A model generated the notes under the pieces. That model made no database searches. It was given only the letters and a program-made list of their open reading frames with translations, and was not told the origin of the DNA. A stretch of DNA of 64,000 bases from Kalmusia sp. IMI 367209 (taxonomy: Eukaryota > Ascomycota > Dothideomycetes > Pleosporales > Didymosphaeriaceae): the NCBI GenBank assembly GCA_027946365.1, contig JAPEUQ010000021.1, positions 494,626 to 558,625 of the forward strand. The letters run 5' to 3'. The position numbers were made by a program, and so were the translations under genes. Shown here one piece after another: positions 10,212-21,185 of this stretch; within the stretch, counting starts at the first letter, position 1; each line of letters opens with the position of its first letter.

Positions 10212-12414
10212 TCATTGCTTCGAGGCTGACTTCGATTCCTCCTCTTCTTTGTTTGAGGTAGCTTGATCCTCCCTGTTCTCCACCAAATCCACATTGTTCA
10301 GAAGCCACATGGCGCCCAGCATAGGCACGAGCGCGACAGTGGCAGCAATAGCAAGGACTTTCTGCGACTCACGGTAACTTTGGTCGATCGCATTACGGAT
10401 CTCGGAGCCTATGGAGTACTTTTGCGCCACTACAATGGATTTGAAGATCGCCATGGCGAGGCCTTTCGAAGAAGAGGGCAGGTGTGATGTCAGCTTTGAG
10501 GGAAGGGTACCGCGCCATATTGCTCCGGACACGCTGTATAACAACGTTAATGATGAACCGTTTTTTAGAGCAGATAGGATTTGTTGCACGTACCTAGTTC
10601 CAATGGCGCCACCAAGGTTCATCGAGGCGAAGAATACGGCTGTCACAATTCCGACATCTTCGCGGGGCACCACTGCTTGGATTGTGACCTATTTAACGAT
10701 AGACCATTAGTGATTTCGCATTACGTCTAGTTGATTTCGGTGGTTACGTACCTGCGCAGCGGTCTGGTAAAACCCACGTCCTACACCCGCAAGTGCCTTG
10801 GCCGTGACAAAAGCTGGTTCACTAGCAGCGTACTGACCATCAATGTTGACCAAGTATATTTGCAGTCCTTGACCCAGAACAAGCAAAGGTACGCCCACGA
10901 GTACCCATATTTTTGCTCTGCGAGTGAATCTCATCAATAGTGCCACAACAAGGGAGGCTACTTGAAATGTGACTCTGAGGGCGTTGCTAACGAAGATTTA
11001 GCGTCCCACATATTATAGCTAAAGGCAAAAACAAACTTACTCGATACGTGTAGCACGACCAGGAGTAAAGTGTCCAGCTATTTGGAGATAGCTTGGAAAG
11101 AAGACCGAGAAGACAGAATAGTGAAAAAAATCCAGCATGCAAAGAACACAAGCCGCAACTACAGTTGGCTGCTTGATCAACTTGTATGGAATGAAAGGCT
11201 TCTTTGCGAAGCGCGCATCCCAGATGATGAACGCGATGAAGAGCACGAAACCCAGAACTAGCATAGCGATGAAGTGCGCATTGCTCCAGGCGAGACTATT
11301 GCCAGATCCAGTCAATGATAGCGGCACGAGAAACAAAGCAAGTCCAGCAACGAGCAAGAAAGCGCCGAAAAAGTCGAGCTCTACCCAAAGCAGCTGGTAA
11401 ACCGTGCTAGATAAAGTATCAGTCTCTTGGACTTCGTTGAGAATACTCGGTCGTTTGGCAACAAAGCCCTGCTTTCTGGCGCGATGCTGGAGAAAGAATA
11501 TAGTAGTAATGAACGGAAGTGAACACACGGGCAATATTATTGCCCACATACCATATCCCCACCTCCACGTCGAATGCTCAAGCATCTGCTCTGCAACAAT
11601 AGTGCCGATATACAGTGTAGGTATGCTTCCGATTGTGTCTGGGAGTGAGGACCAGATACCGCGATTCAAGAGGCTTGTAGTGTCTGCAATGAAGATCTGT
11701 TGGGTGATGCTGAATCCGACGCCTCCAATCGAGTCGAACAAGACACCAACCTGTACGAGAGTCAGAAAAGAGCTGCTAGAGATTCACAGCCTTCATTATC
11801 CTACAAAATAGGTTTGAATATTCTGACATGCGGCGTAGAGAATGATTGACAAGGTGGTGAGGCCAATGGAGAAAGTGAAAAGTTCTCCACGTCCGAAAGC
11901 CTGTATGCAGTCAGGTTCCTTAACATGATAAGAGGTACAGTCATAAGACAAAGACCTGAACGTCCTACTCGTGCTTATTGTGTGAACTAGGTTCACTCCG
12001 CGCACAAGGAGCCTTTAGGCTTTTGTCTATGATTGTAGGTCGTACGCACATCGCCTAGTTTAGCAATAATGGGATAAGTCAACAAATTTGTGATCGTAGC
12101 CACCACTCGGGAAGCGCTGAGGAGAGAGTGTTTCTTGAAGGCACTAGTAGCATATGCAGAATATGTGCTCGTTGAGTAGTTAACAAAGTCGGATACGAAG
12201 GTCAACAAATATAGCCTTTATGACAATTTAGCCAAGGGAAAAATCTGGAAGCCCATGAAAGGAACACATACCCCGCGAACGCAATAACTAAACTTTCCTT
12301 CGTCCACGTTCGGCTGATCAGTTGTACCTTTCGCACTCCAGCTGGAGTGGACGCCATGCCATCTTCGATTTCGACATTGCCAGATGAGGCTGGACTTATC
12401 TTTTGTTGTTGCAT
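10212..12414 (-). CDS. siderophore-iron MFS transporter (SIT/Mir family)
   Basis: Seven exons fit without breaking frame: 12414-12272, 12215-12050, 11900-11805, 11750-11041, 10986-10752, 10688-10594 and 10533-10212, giving 588 aa, the usual size of this 14-helix family. The proteins sit in the plasma or vesicle membrane and import ferric siderophores by proton symport. Seen: [16 protein letters not shown] in helix 2, then a TFSIGL helix, [32 protein letters not shown], a basic loop, and the C-terminal [12 protein letters not shown] block before the last helix ([18 protein letters not shown]), all usual for SIT carriers. The tail is charged (Lys/Glu/Ser). It converges on the EstB-like esterase, an arrangement that suits siderophore uptake followed by hydrolysis. 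A consensus iron-GATA site lies 284 bp upstream of the ATG. The siderophore species cannot be read from sequence. Confidence 0.9.
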
Positions 12415-13470
12415 TTCTCAAGCAGCGGATCAATCTAGAAGGGACACCTGGAGCAAGGCATTCTGGCTAGAGCGCCTTTTATAAGAAGTAATAACTCCAT
12501 TCGCCATCCTGAAAGATTTTGTCGTTGCGGCGTCGTCGCAGTGATCCCGAGGTACGAGTTCGTACATGAAAACATCCGCGTACCGAGACCTATTCTTGGT
12601 CATAGTCTGTCGTTTGAGTTGCGTGATGGTTGCGCGGTCAAGAGAGGAGCGATCCTTGAATCGGCAAGTGTAGGCGAATGCCAAGTGATAGTGGACCATC
12701 AGATAAGATGAATCATCTCCGAGAATCGGGCTCGAAAACCGAATTATCCGTAATACGAGGTTGAAAGTCAGCCCAGCATTCTGAAAAGCGGTCCGTGGTA
12801 GATAATAGGATGGAGTGGAACCACATGTGCTGTGGTTGATGGCAAGCAAGTTTGACAAACAAATTTCGACCGATTCTACTATCATAGCAGGTCATTCGTT
12901 GGCTGCGTGGGTATGGGGCCATCTATAGGCTCCCAAAACATGATTTGGTGTCTTTGTAAATGTCATTTCTCACAATGTGAGAAGTATTCCCACTCCGTTA
13001 TTCACTGGATCGTAGTTGAAGGAAACCGACCATGGTGCTGTTGACGAAGGCTTGTAGAATCCGGCGGCCGCACCCAGGCCGGCCACTGCAGATATAGAAC
13101 TCTCGCAGGCTTATGTGACAAGCAGTCTCAGGCTGGCCCGTAGCATTGCTTTCTTGTAGACGACTGCAACAGGGATGAATCATGGTTCGGTAGATTTGGT
13201 GGAGAGTACTCTAGTTCTTAGGCCGCCGATTGCCAATGGCCGTACTAATAACCATAGCAGAGTTCCGAATTGTGCTCAAGATAACACCAGAAACCAATGA
13301 GGAGTTGACCAACTTACTATATGGTGAATTATACATCGAATTGACTGCTAAGACAAGCGATGGGACGATTGGATTACGATGAGGCCCAAGACTCATAGGT
13401 GTATTTTGATGCATCTACTATCCAACAAAATGTCGGTCATCCCACACCGCCCTATAGTTTGCGAAATATG
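12415..13470. other. intergenic, upstream region of the siderophore transporter
   Basis: No gene is supported. The segment contains the GATA-type site listed separately. Minus-strand open frames here (around 12430-12922) have no motif and overlap the promoter. Confidence 0.4.
12698..12706 (+). promoter_or_regulatory. GATA-type iron-regulatory site (ATCAGATAA)
   Basis: The nine bases match the ATCWGATAA consensus that SreA/Urbs1-type GATA repressors bind upstream of siderophore genes under iron-replete conditions. The site lies 284 bp upstream of the transporter ATG. Orientation is opposite to the gene, which is acceptable for GATA factors. The match is seen in the sequence; binding is inferred. 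Confidence 0.5.
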
Positions 13471-13476
13471 CTCACC

Positions 13477-13491
13477 GTGACCAATCTCATG
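13477..13491 (-). other. isolated HEIGH zinc-protease-like motif, gene not established
   Basis: The minus strand reads IPIHEIGHG here, ending at a GTGAGC donor-like site. HExxH is the zinc motif of many metalloproteases. Nearby frames on either side are short and broken by stops, so no gene could be built. It may be a trace of a decayed peptidase gene or chance. Confidence 0.2.
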
Positions 13492-15119
13492 AATAGGAAT
13501 TCGAGGAGGCTGCATGAGCATGTTAATCCCAACAAATTACTCCACGGCCCTGTTCCATTCTTCATGTAACACAAGGCGTTAGCACTGTTATATTGGGGAT
13601 GATCTAGATTTTCAGTGGAACCTATCAAGTTGGAGCCCTTATTAAGACTCTAGCGAAAACTTTGCCTGGATTCTGCTTCTTGTCTGAACACTTTCAAAAT
13701 GGTGGACTGTACATGTGCATCATTCTCGTTCTCGTAATCTTCGAGTATATCTTTCTGGTGACGAGTCGGACAACCTACTGCCACAGGTTTGCTCCCACCA
13801 CGCGCGTCATATGCTCAGGCACGCCCCATTCTACGATGAGGAAGGCGCAGTCCTGAGTCTTTGTAATTTTGGAAACAATTCTTCGTTAAGCATCAAGCCT
13901 CACGGAAGATGTAAGTCTAGTACCTTGATACCGAAGCTGTAATAGAATTTATTGCCTATGTTAGCAACCGCTTGAGACAAACTAGACTTAGTTCTTCTTC
14001 TTTCCACGAATACCATGATTTGATTTTAAGGCCTTCTGCTGTTAGCGATGAAAAGGTCGTCTTTTGGGACTCAATCAATTCTATATCTGCCCGAGCAGTA
14101 TGAGGTCACCTCCATTTCCGTGTTTGCCATTCTCGTTGTGTGCATGCTTGACAGCGTCTTCCACTAGATCGCAAGAGATGCCTGTTCGGAAGGTCGCAGG
14201 GTGTCTGAGAGCTTCGTGAAGCGTGCGATGTATCGCGACAAGGAAGTCGTCGTTTCTGGGCGTAGATACGACACTCGAATCTTACCCTCGGACGTGTATA
14301 CATCCCGTCTTCACGGACCATCTACCTCGCTGGTTTTTCCCTTGCCTCGCACTTGATAATGCACCGTGCCCTTTGAGATCATACGACACGTGATTGCAAT
14401 ACTTCTGAAGGATGTTCTAGGATCCTACTGCATGGCCGGTTAATGAACACTGCGGCGATACATGTGGCAACATTGGGAGCTTCTGCGATATATGCGCTGC
14501 CCTACTGCCGCCATTTAGTATGTGGTGGCTACATGGATCCTGCAGTGAGTTCTTGAAATGACGGACTGGACTTCAATACATTGTTGGAAATACATTAACG
14601 GAATGATGCAATTATTGGATCAGGGACTCGAATATGAAATTGCACAATATTGGCCCCTTCTGATGCTAGACTTCGCCCCCATTAAACCTAGTGTGGAATA
14701 GCCGCGTTTCGCATGTACAGCACTGCCACGCTATTGGCTAGCGTATAAAGTCCGGGCTTGCGGCGGGCTTCGGGCACCTTAGATAATTGCTGCAAATAAT
14801 CCGTCCGTTGTCAGGCCAGACACTTGCACATAAAGTCCAGGTGGGGTACATCATATTCAAAGGTGAAGAAGTTAATAAATCTAAAATTAGTATTTGGGAG
14901 GGTCTGAGCTTACCATCTTTAGTAGAGAACCGGAAGCTAACGGCCGTAAGGGACCAGAATGTTGGTAGAGACCTATACTCACCCTTGTCGCTACCAGCGG
15001 TGATTTGATCAAAAAATCCGTTGTATAAGACCTACAAGTCGTATATATTACCCGCGCGAGGCTACTACCGAGTCCACACAATTCAGACTATTTCTGACTT
15101 CAGCAAATTTTTCTTTACC
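13492..15119. other. intergenic, upstream region of the GH43 gene
   Basis: Only short frames without recognisable content. The last 250 bp contain the promoter of the GH43 gene. Confidence 0.4.
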
Positions 15120-16234
15120 ATGCTTTTCTCGCTTCTCGCAGTCTTTACAGCTTCAGCGTTAGCGTCGCCTCTTTCATCGATCGATGCACACCTGCAAATA
15201 CGCGATACGCCATGCGGTAGTGGTGTAGACGGGCCTTTTCTCGAGAGCAATTTCCCCGACCCATCGCTCACCAATGTAGACGGAACGTGGTTTAGCTTCG
15301 CAACTTGGAATGGCAAAGACTTTCGAGGTGCCGAAAGTAAGAACTTCTCAAGCGGATGGGAACGTTTTGAGAGTGGAAAACTACTAGCGATCGAGGAGGC
15401 AAAGTGGGCGAATGCGAACAGCTTGTGGGCTCCGGACGTCATGCGAAGATCACATGACGGCAAATACGTTATGTACGTGCGGGCCCTGATGTGTGCACAA
15501 CAATGGAACTTAATGCCGTCCCAGGTACTTTACCGCAGAGGATAAACAGAAGCCGGGATCAAAGTGCATTGGAGCTGCCCTCAGCGACAAGATCCATGGG
15601 ATGTATCATCCTGTAAATGACTTCGTGCAGTGCAACCGCTCTTCGCATGGTGTCATTGACCCTGCATGGTTCAAGGACACAGATGGTAGGCAGTATATTG
15701 TTTACAAGGCTGAGAATCCGTCCGGTAGGCTGGAAATCAGGGAGGTGGCGCACTCAGGTGAGAAACTCTACAGGTGGCGACTAGGTAGAGTCCAGGGGAG
15801 AAGCTGATTCAGAATTAGGAGATAAGGAGGGAATCCAATGGATCGGAAACGCAGTATACCTTCTAAAACCCCGCGATCAAGGCTTCTGGGATGGGCAGAA
15901 TATGGAAGCACCATACATCTTTAAGCGTAATGGCATCTACTTCCTAGCATACAGTACCCACTGGACTAATAACGAAACCTACGACGTCCAATACGCCACG
16001 TCAAAGAATGTCATGGGACCGTACACGAGAGTCAAGGAACCTCTAGTTAGTAGTGGCACAAAATTCGGGTGCGAATTGGTAGGGCCGGGTGGCGCGAGTT
16101 TCCAGCGATTCGGAAACGGGAACACGCTAAAGATGGTGTTTCATGCGCTAGGGACGGAAAGGAGAGTACAACAGCGCCCTTTTTATACGGCCACAGTGCA
16201 TGTTAATGGGAACAAGCTTGAGATCAAAGCTTAA
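15120..16234 (+). pseudogene. GH43 arabinanase-like secreted glycosidase with a lesion
   Basis: The start ATG at 15120 opens a signal peptide (MLFSLLAVFTASALASPL). A 52 nt intron at 15473-15524 joins KYVM to YFTAEDKQKPG in frame. All three catalytic acids of the GH43 five-bladed propeller are visible: the base Asp in NFPDPSL, the pKa-setting Asp in VIDPAWF and the acid Glu in MEAPYIF. Such enzymes cut arabinan or xylan side chains outside the cell. Between EIREVAHSGEKL and GEADSELGD (about 15745-15800) the frame changes and the second frame contains TAG at 15782-15784, where a Trp is plausible. A 40 nt intron (GTGGCG to ACTAG) would restore the frame but is shorter than usual fungal introns. 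A degraded gene is more likely. It converges on the tyrosinase gene. Confidence 0.7.
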
Positions 16235-16655
16235 AGTTCTATGATGAGAATCAAGGTTGCGATACTTAGGGGTTATATAGAGGAAATATATCGCATTCTA
16301 GTATACCCAGTACCTTATGAGAGCTGGTAGGCAGGAAAAGTCGCTAGTATGTTGTATTATATAACAAAGAATTATATTGGAGTTGACTAGCTTAGTCTAG
16401 AAGTAACTCGTCTATCTTATATTTAGTAGAAAATTTTCCCAAGTTAAGTCTATATTGCTTATCTTTATAACATAATATCAAACTTATTCTTGATTTTTTA
16501 CTTAATGAAAGCTTTATTCAAATTAGTATCTCTGTTAATAATAAACTTATAGGTTTATGATCTTGAGTGTGGTGTAGGTGAAATATCTATTACTTTATCT
16601 ATCCTGATTTCCTAGACTATCGTTCTATAATCCAACCGAAAAACTTCGTCACCTA
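16235..16655. other. AT-rich spacer between convergent genes
   Basis: The stretch is markedly AT-rich compared with its neighbours and lacks open frames. It holds the 3' ends of the GH43 and tyrosinase genes and may contain a small RIP-affected insert. Confidence 0.4.
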
Positions 16656-17942
16656 TCAAATATTAATGTACTCGGAGCAAATAACATCTCCATTGAGGTC
16701 CATGACAGCTCTAATTGTGACGTTGGGAGAGAGTTCTGCCATGTATAGCCTATGGTTTAGCGTCGTCACATTACCGTTATCGCCAAAGTAGTTGGTAAAT
16801 TCGGGACCCATGCCACCAAGCGTGGAACCTGCATGCCGAGTTTTAACTCTCGCACAACCATTACTCGAGTGGCATCAGACAGTGTTGCTTACCTCCGACA
16901 GGTCGATTCGGACCTCCCATGTCATTGTAGCGGGCCGGTAGGTCCCGCTTCTGCCACTCCCAGAAAAGCTTGTCGAGCCAGGCATGATGCAAATAAAAGA
17001 CAGGATCTCCAGGCGACAGAGTGGCATCGCCCATCTACAGCTCAAAAGTGTCAGCATCAGCACCCTCGCTTTGCGTACTGGCTCAGAAAGCCGGGTGGAG
17101 AAATCGTACAGCACCGCCCACGGCAGCATGGCCGGCAGCATGGGGTCCGGAACTACCGCTCGGCACGCCGAACCAGCAAACCCAGGCGTCAGTGTAATTC
17201 TGGATCGCATTGCATTTGTCAATATTTTCCTGGTTGGTCATTTGCAAATCGGCTGCGCTAAACTGCCGGGACAGGCAGCGATTTTCGACATTCCCATTGC
17301 GGGTCCAACGGAGCGTCAAGTTTCGGAAGGGACCAGTCTCAACACAGCCGTCTGCCCCGGTCCCATCACCACCGAAATAATCGTCTTTCCATAGTTCAGA
17401 AGCCTTCATATCCGCAATGTCATGGAGCTCATCCCAGTATCTGATGGATGTCGAATCAGCTGGAGAGTCGGGCTTTGGTCGCGGAGCACGTACGGCATCC
17501 GTCCAGTGTAACCACACTCACTCCTGATTAGATTCTCATGAGCAGTCAGGTAATATCGGTGAAATGGTAAGAATGCGCCCTGGTTTTTTCTCCATCAGAA
17601 TAGCTTCAGCCATTTCAGGAAGAGAATTCGCCTTACAACGCCGTGCACGGTCGCAGACTGTATGACGTGCGGCCACTGCAGGTCGTCCCATCGCGTGACT
17701 GCACGAGAGATTCCAGACTTGGACGGCGAATTCATCAAGCAAAGGTCGGCTTTGATATAGGATGTCTTCTCGTGGCGCGTGAGGTTGTACCTGAGATCAT
17801 TAATTCTGTGTTTGTCAATGGTATGCGATTCTCACCATGGTACCCGATGTCGAGGCTCGGTGCAGGGAGATACATCTCCTTTAGCAAAGTACGTAAAGAG
17901 AATTAGAGTTGTTGCGAATAGACACAGGGCTTGCGATATCAT
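16656..17942 (-). CDS. secreted tyrosinase (type-3 copper oxidase)
   Basis: Six exons join in phase: 17942-17836, 17790-17637, 17579-17494, 17440-17110, 17034-16893 and 16828-16656, giving 330 aa, the size of the short fungal tyrosinase group. A signal peptide (MISQALCLFATTLILFTYF) precedes CTEPRHRVPW. Copper site A is supplied by His in WPHVIQSATVHG and FLPFHRYYLTAHENLI; copper site B by PHAAGHAAVGG and VFYLHHAWLDKLFWEWQ. Between them lie YWDELHDIADM and many Cys and Trp residues usual for the family. The enzyme hydroxylates monophenols and oxidises diphenols to quinones, in pigment or secondary metabolism. A short SGSSG insert precedes the PHAAGH motif. No melanin or metabolite genes are adjacent apart from an ALDH-like gene 0.8 kb upstream. 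All splice sites are GT-AG. Confidence 0.9.
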
Positions 17943-18776
17943 TTTGGAAAGATAAGCCCCCAATCGGTCGGTACGATTGAAGCAGCAAGTTCTAGGTAAC
18001 TGGGACACTTTAACAACCTCTGCTTAAACGTGCAGACTTCCCCCATATAAACTGCGGCAAAAGAAGGTCCAATGGCACTCCGCATAGGGGCTGCAACCTT
18101 CATCTCGCGCCCGCGATAACGGCTGCCGAAGGCGGCGGTCAGACTTAATCTAGATAATATATCTGGCTTGATAGTATTCAAACCCAATCGAGAAAATAGA
18201 AACAGATTTTGTACGGAATAGGCATGTGCGTACAAGCAACAAACGTCGATTGGCTCGCGTAGAAGGTAAGCTGGAAAGTGGCATGCGTCGGCTACCGGGA
18301 GTCTGATACGTGGGAAATACAAAGTATGAGGGTCCGTAACTTCCCCACAGATTGCTGGATTGCTTATAGTTTGCGGTACCTTAAAAGGAATTTAACTTCC
18401 CAGGAGCCATGTGTCTTAGCGTCAATTTAATCATCGCACAACGCACAAAGATGTTACCTAGATCTGTCTGCCCAGATGTGTGCGCAAGAGCAAATGCGAT
18501 AAGGTTCCCTATCGGCCTTGTAAGGAGAGAAGAGAGGGCCATATGTACGCTCTTCCGCACTCTCGACGTATACCACTCCCTAATGGCAGTACTGGTATAA
18601 CGTCCTGAAGAGCGTAAACTTGGCTCGCATTACTAAATTCGCGGATGTAGAACAGTGCATATCTAAAGAGGAGGCTGGGCTGAGGCTTAATGATAGTGCC
18701 TTACCCGCGCGTAATAATAAAGCCTTAGAATTCAGTTAGCGTTTTGCCGAAATACTACTAGCCTACTCTCACAAAG
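17943..18776. other. intergenic, upstream region of the tyrosinase gene
   Basis: No gene is supported. The small frames on both strands have no recognisable content. Confidence 0.4.
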
Positions 18777-20321
18777 CTAATACAACGCCTTCAAACTCAT
18801 CCTCACGCCAAAGAACATCGAAGCCGCGAGGCACGCTACCAATGGTGCCCCATACATGCCCAACCCGATGAAAATGCCCTGTTCGAAGAACCCATGTGCT
18901 ATCCATTCTGCTCGTTTCGCCTCTTGAATCTCTGCTGACGCCTCTTGGAGCAACTGCGAGGCATCTTGCGACGAGGACTTCATCAATCCAATGGGTACAG
19001 CCGGTTTGATAGGGCCCAGAAACACTGGCGAAGCACGAACGAAGTGTTCCCTCTTGTATTTTCTTTCTATATTAATGGCGTGGAAAGGCGGTGCACTGGG
19101 TCCTAAGAAGAGTTGCGGCGGAATGTGGTTTGCAAACGAGATATTTGCGCAGATGAATTGCGAGAGGTACTTTGCATGCGAGGGTGCAGAAAAGTGGTAT
19201 GCAGCAATGAGGGGATGGTCGTTGGTGTGGGTAGCGACAAGGTCGATTGCGTGGTCAAGCGACGATACGGCCGATATGCATAGGATAGGTGCAGTAGGCT
19301 TCCGCGGTAGAGCGATGTGCGTCGTATGCGGATTGGTGAGCTCAATGATGGCACCACTGTCTGTAGATGAAATGATGTCGAGCTTCCAGTCTTCATGTTC
19401 TTTTAATGCTGTGAGATCTTTCTGCACGTTCAACCTGCTCGTGTTTAAAGATACCGCCGATTTTTCATTCGATGGCGAGGTGGAAGCCTTCGCTGTGAAA
19501 AGAACGACCTTTCTGAGAACCTGCTCTATAAAAGCCTCTCTGACGAACTCGTTGACGAGCACCAGATCGGGTGCGTACGGTGACGTACCACCGAAAGCGA
19601 ACCTAGCAGTGACAAGACTTGCCGCCGCAGAAGCCACATCTGCAGAGCGATCAACAACAGCAATGACACGGCCTGCTGGTGAGACAAGCTGCGCATGCGT
19701 TGGTATCTGTAAAGACGTTGCTTGGAGGACGCATAGACACTTTGCGAGTTCGCCTGCAGATGGCGAAGACGACACAATTTGGAAAGTGTCCGACTGTAGA
19801 GCTTGTGATAATATGCTCTGTAGGAGCGACGGTAATGCCCGGGATGTGTTTTCGAGCTTGTGATATATCAGCTCGCATGATCAAACGAAGGTAATCCAAT
19901 GGAGAGTTACTCTCAAAAGTATACAATTCCCAGCCGCTATCGCTGCACTTAGTGCACCTAGAAGGCTGAACAACGGCGTATGTATCCATTTAGGCTCCAA
20001 GTATATGATGCCCCATGGATTTGTCCTATCTCGCGCGTCCCTTCCTTTAGATATCCTATATTCTTCCTCTAATTCTTGCTTTGGATCAATCTCAGCATGG
20101 TGCTCTTTCAAGATTCTCAGCACGGCCGCAACTTCAATGGAAGCTTCGGAGTCTGTCACATCCGTGTCCTGCTTTATTGCGTTGCACAGAATCTGTGATT
20201 TGATACGTAATGCGTCATGAAGCGCCTTCAGCTGCTCGCGGCGAAAGTAAGGATTGTGACAGCGGCGTGTGAGGGTTGTCGCTTGGAGAGCTGCGAGGGC
20301 GGCGGACGGTGAGGTTGCCAT
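18777..20321 (-). CDS. aldehyde-dehydrogenase-like protein lacking the catalytic Cys
   Basis: Two exons, 20321-19911 and 19856-18777, with a 54 nt phase-0 intron, give 496 aa. The fold is recognisable: TNPWGIIYLEPKW, LLGALSAAIAAGNCILL and, after the intron, LENTSRALPSLLQSIL, and later FANHIPPQ. The C-terminus has a hydrophobic segment (GIFIGLGMYGAPLVACLAAS) that may anchor it to a membrane, as in fatty-aldehyde dehydrogenases. The segment that aligns with the active-site loop (normally GQxCxAPD) reads GGTSPYAPD, with Pro where the nucleophilic Cys should be; the general-base ELGG motif is also replaced (IIELTNP). I infer a non-catalytic or altered member. From memory such ALDH-like proteins recur in fungi, so the change is probably ancestral rather than damage. 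Confidence 0.8.
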
Positions 20322-20563
20322 TTCATCTAGACTTGAAGAAGAGAGTTTCAGACTTGAGGAAGGAAATCTACCACAACACTTTGAATGTACGGAATCTCAA
20401 TGCTAAGTCGTAATATCGCTTTTAGTATGCATGTGATCTCTAATAGAAAACCCCCACATCCCGATGTCTCGTGAGCCGGACCCGCACGCCATGCAACAAC
20501 GCAAGCAGACACAACACTTTATTCCGCTTCGCAGCACAGTTTACATGATCTATCATATTTACC

Positions 20564-20989
20564 ATGTCCATCACCACAAATTCAAACCCGCAAACATACC
20601 AGCTGCGAACCCTCCTCGCCGACTATGATATACATCACACACCTGAGAGTTCACCGCCTGATGTCAAGTTGAATAAGCGTCCCGCATCAACATCTCAAGT
20701 AGAATCCCAGAGTCCTTCCTACTGGCCAACCGATGAGCGTCGCGTTCCACCATACAGACCTGTTAATACTCAGCTGGACCAGAGTCAAAGAAGAGTATAT
20801 TTGAGCACGATTGAGAGGGCTTTCGTGACGGTCATGTTTTCGGGCGTATTTATAGAAGCGGTGAGTATCAACCGTTCCTGAAGCAACGACGGACATGCTG
20901 AAATTGGGCCACAGACTGCGAGCCGAGCCTGGAGGGCTACCTTTGGTCGCGTATGGAACATCGGGTATAAGATAGGTGGCGAGTGGTGA
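20564..20989 (+). CDS. small hypothetical protein, two exons
   Basis: Exon 1 (20564-20860) and exon 2 (20915-20989) are joined by a 54 nt GTGAGT...CACAG intron in phase 0, giving 123 aa. The intron was chosen because the unspliced frame stops within seven codons whereas the spliced one continues through a Trp/Arg/Gly-rich tail (SRAWRATFGRVWNIGYKIGG). The first half is polar and Ser/Pro/Thr-rich, probably disordered; residues about 82-98 (IERAFVTVMFSGVFIEA) are moderately hydrophobic and could associate with membrane. No family is recognised. It lies head to head with the ALDH-like gene (242 bp between starts) and may share its promoter. Confidence 0.5.
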
Positions 20990-21185
20990 ATCAAGGATAT
21001 GACATCGATGTTGGCGGAAAGTGTGATTCGCTGCACATAGCAGGGACGTTTGCTTTGTTATTGTTAGGGAATTTAGCTAGACTAGCTTACAAGCCGCTTC
21101 TTTCAAGGCCTCAACTATCAACAGTTCACCAACTTTTTGTCTATCTCCAACAATCATAGCTATTCAGACACAAAATGATAACCAT

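Noticed and set aside
13211..13491. Metalloprotease gene around HEIGH
   Set aside because: The motif is isolated; neighbouring frames contain stops in every phase tried, so no gene can be built.
18991..19863. 290-codon plus-strand frame
   Set aside because: It is the antisense shadow of the ALDH-like gene, whose minus-strand product is clearly recognisable.
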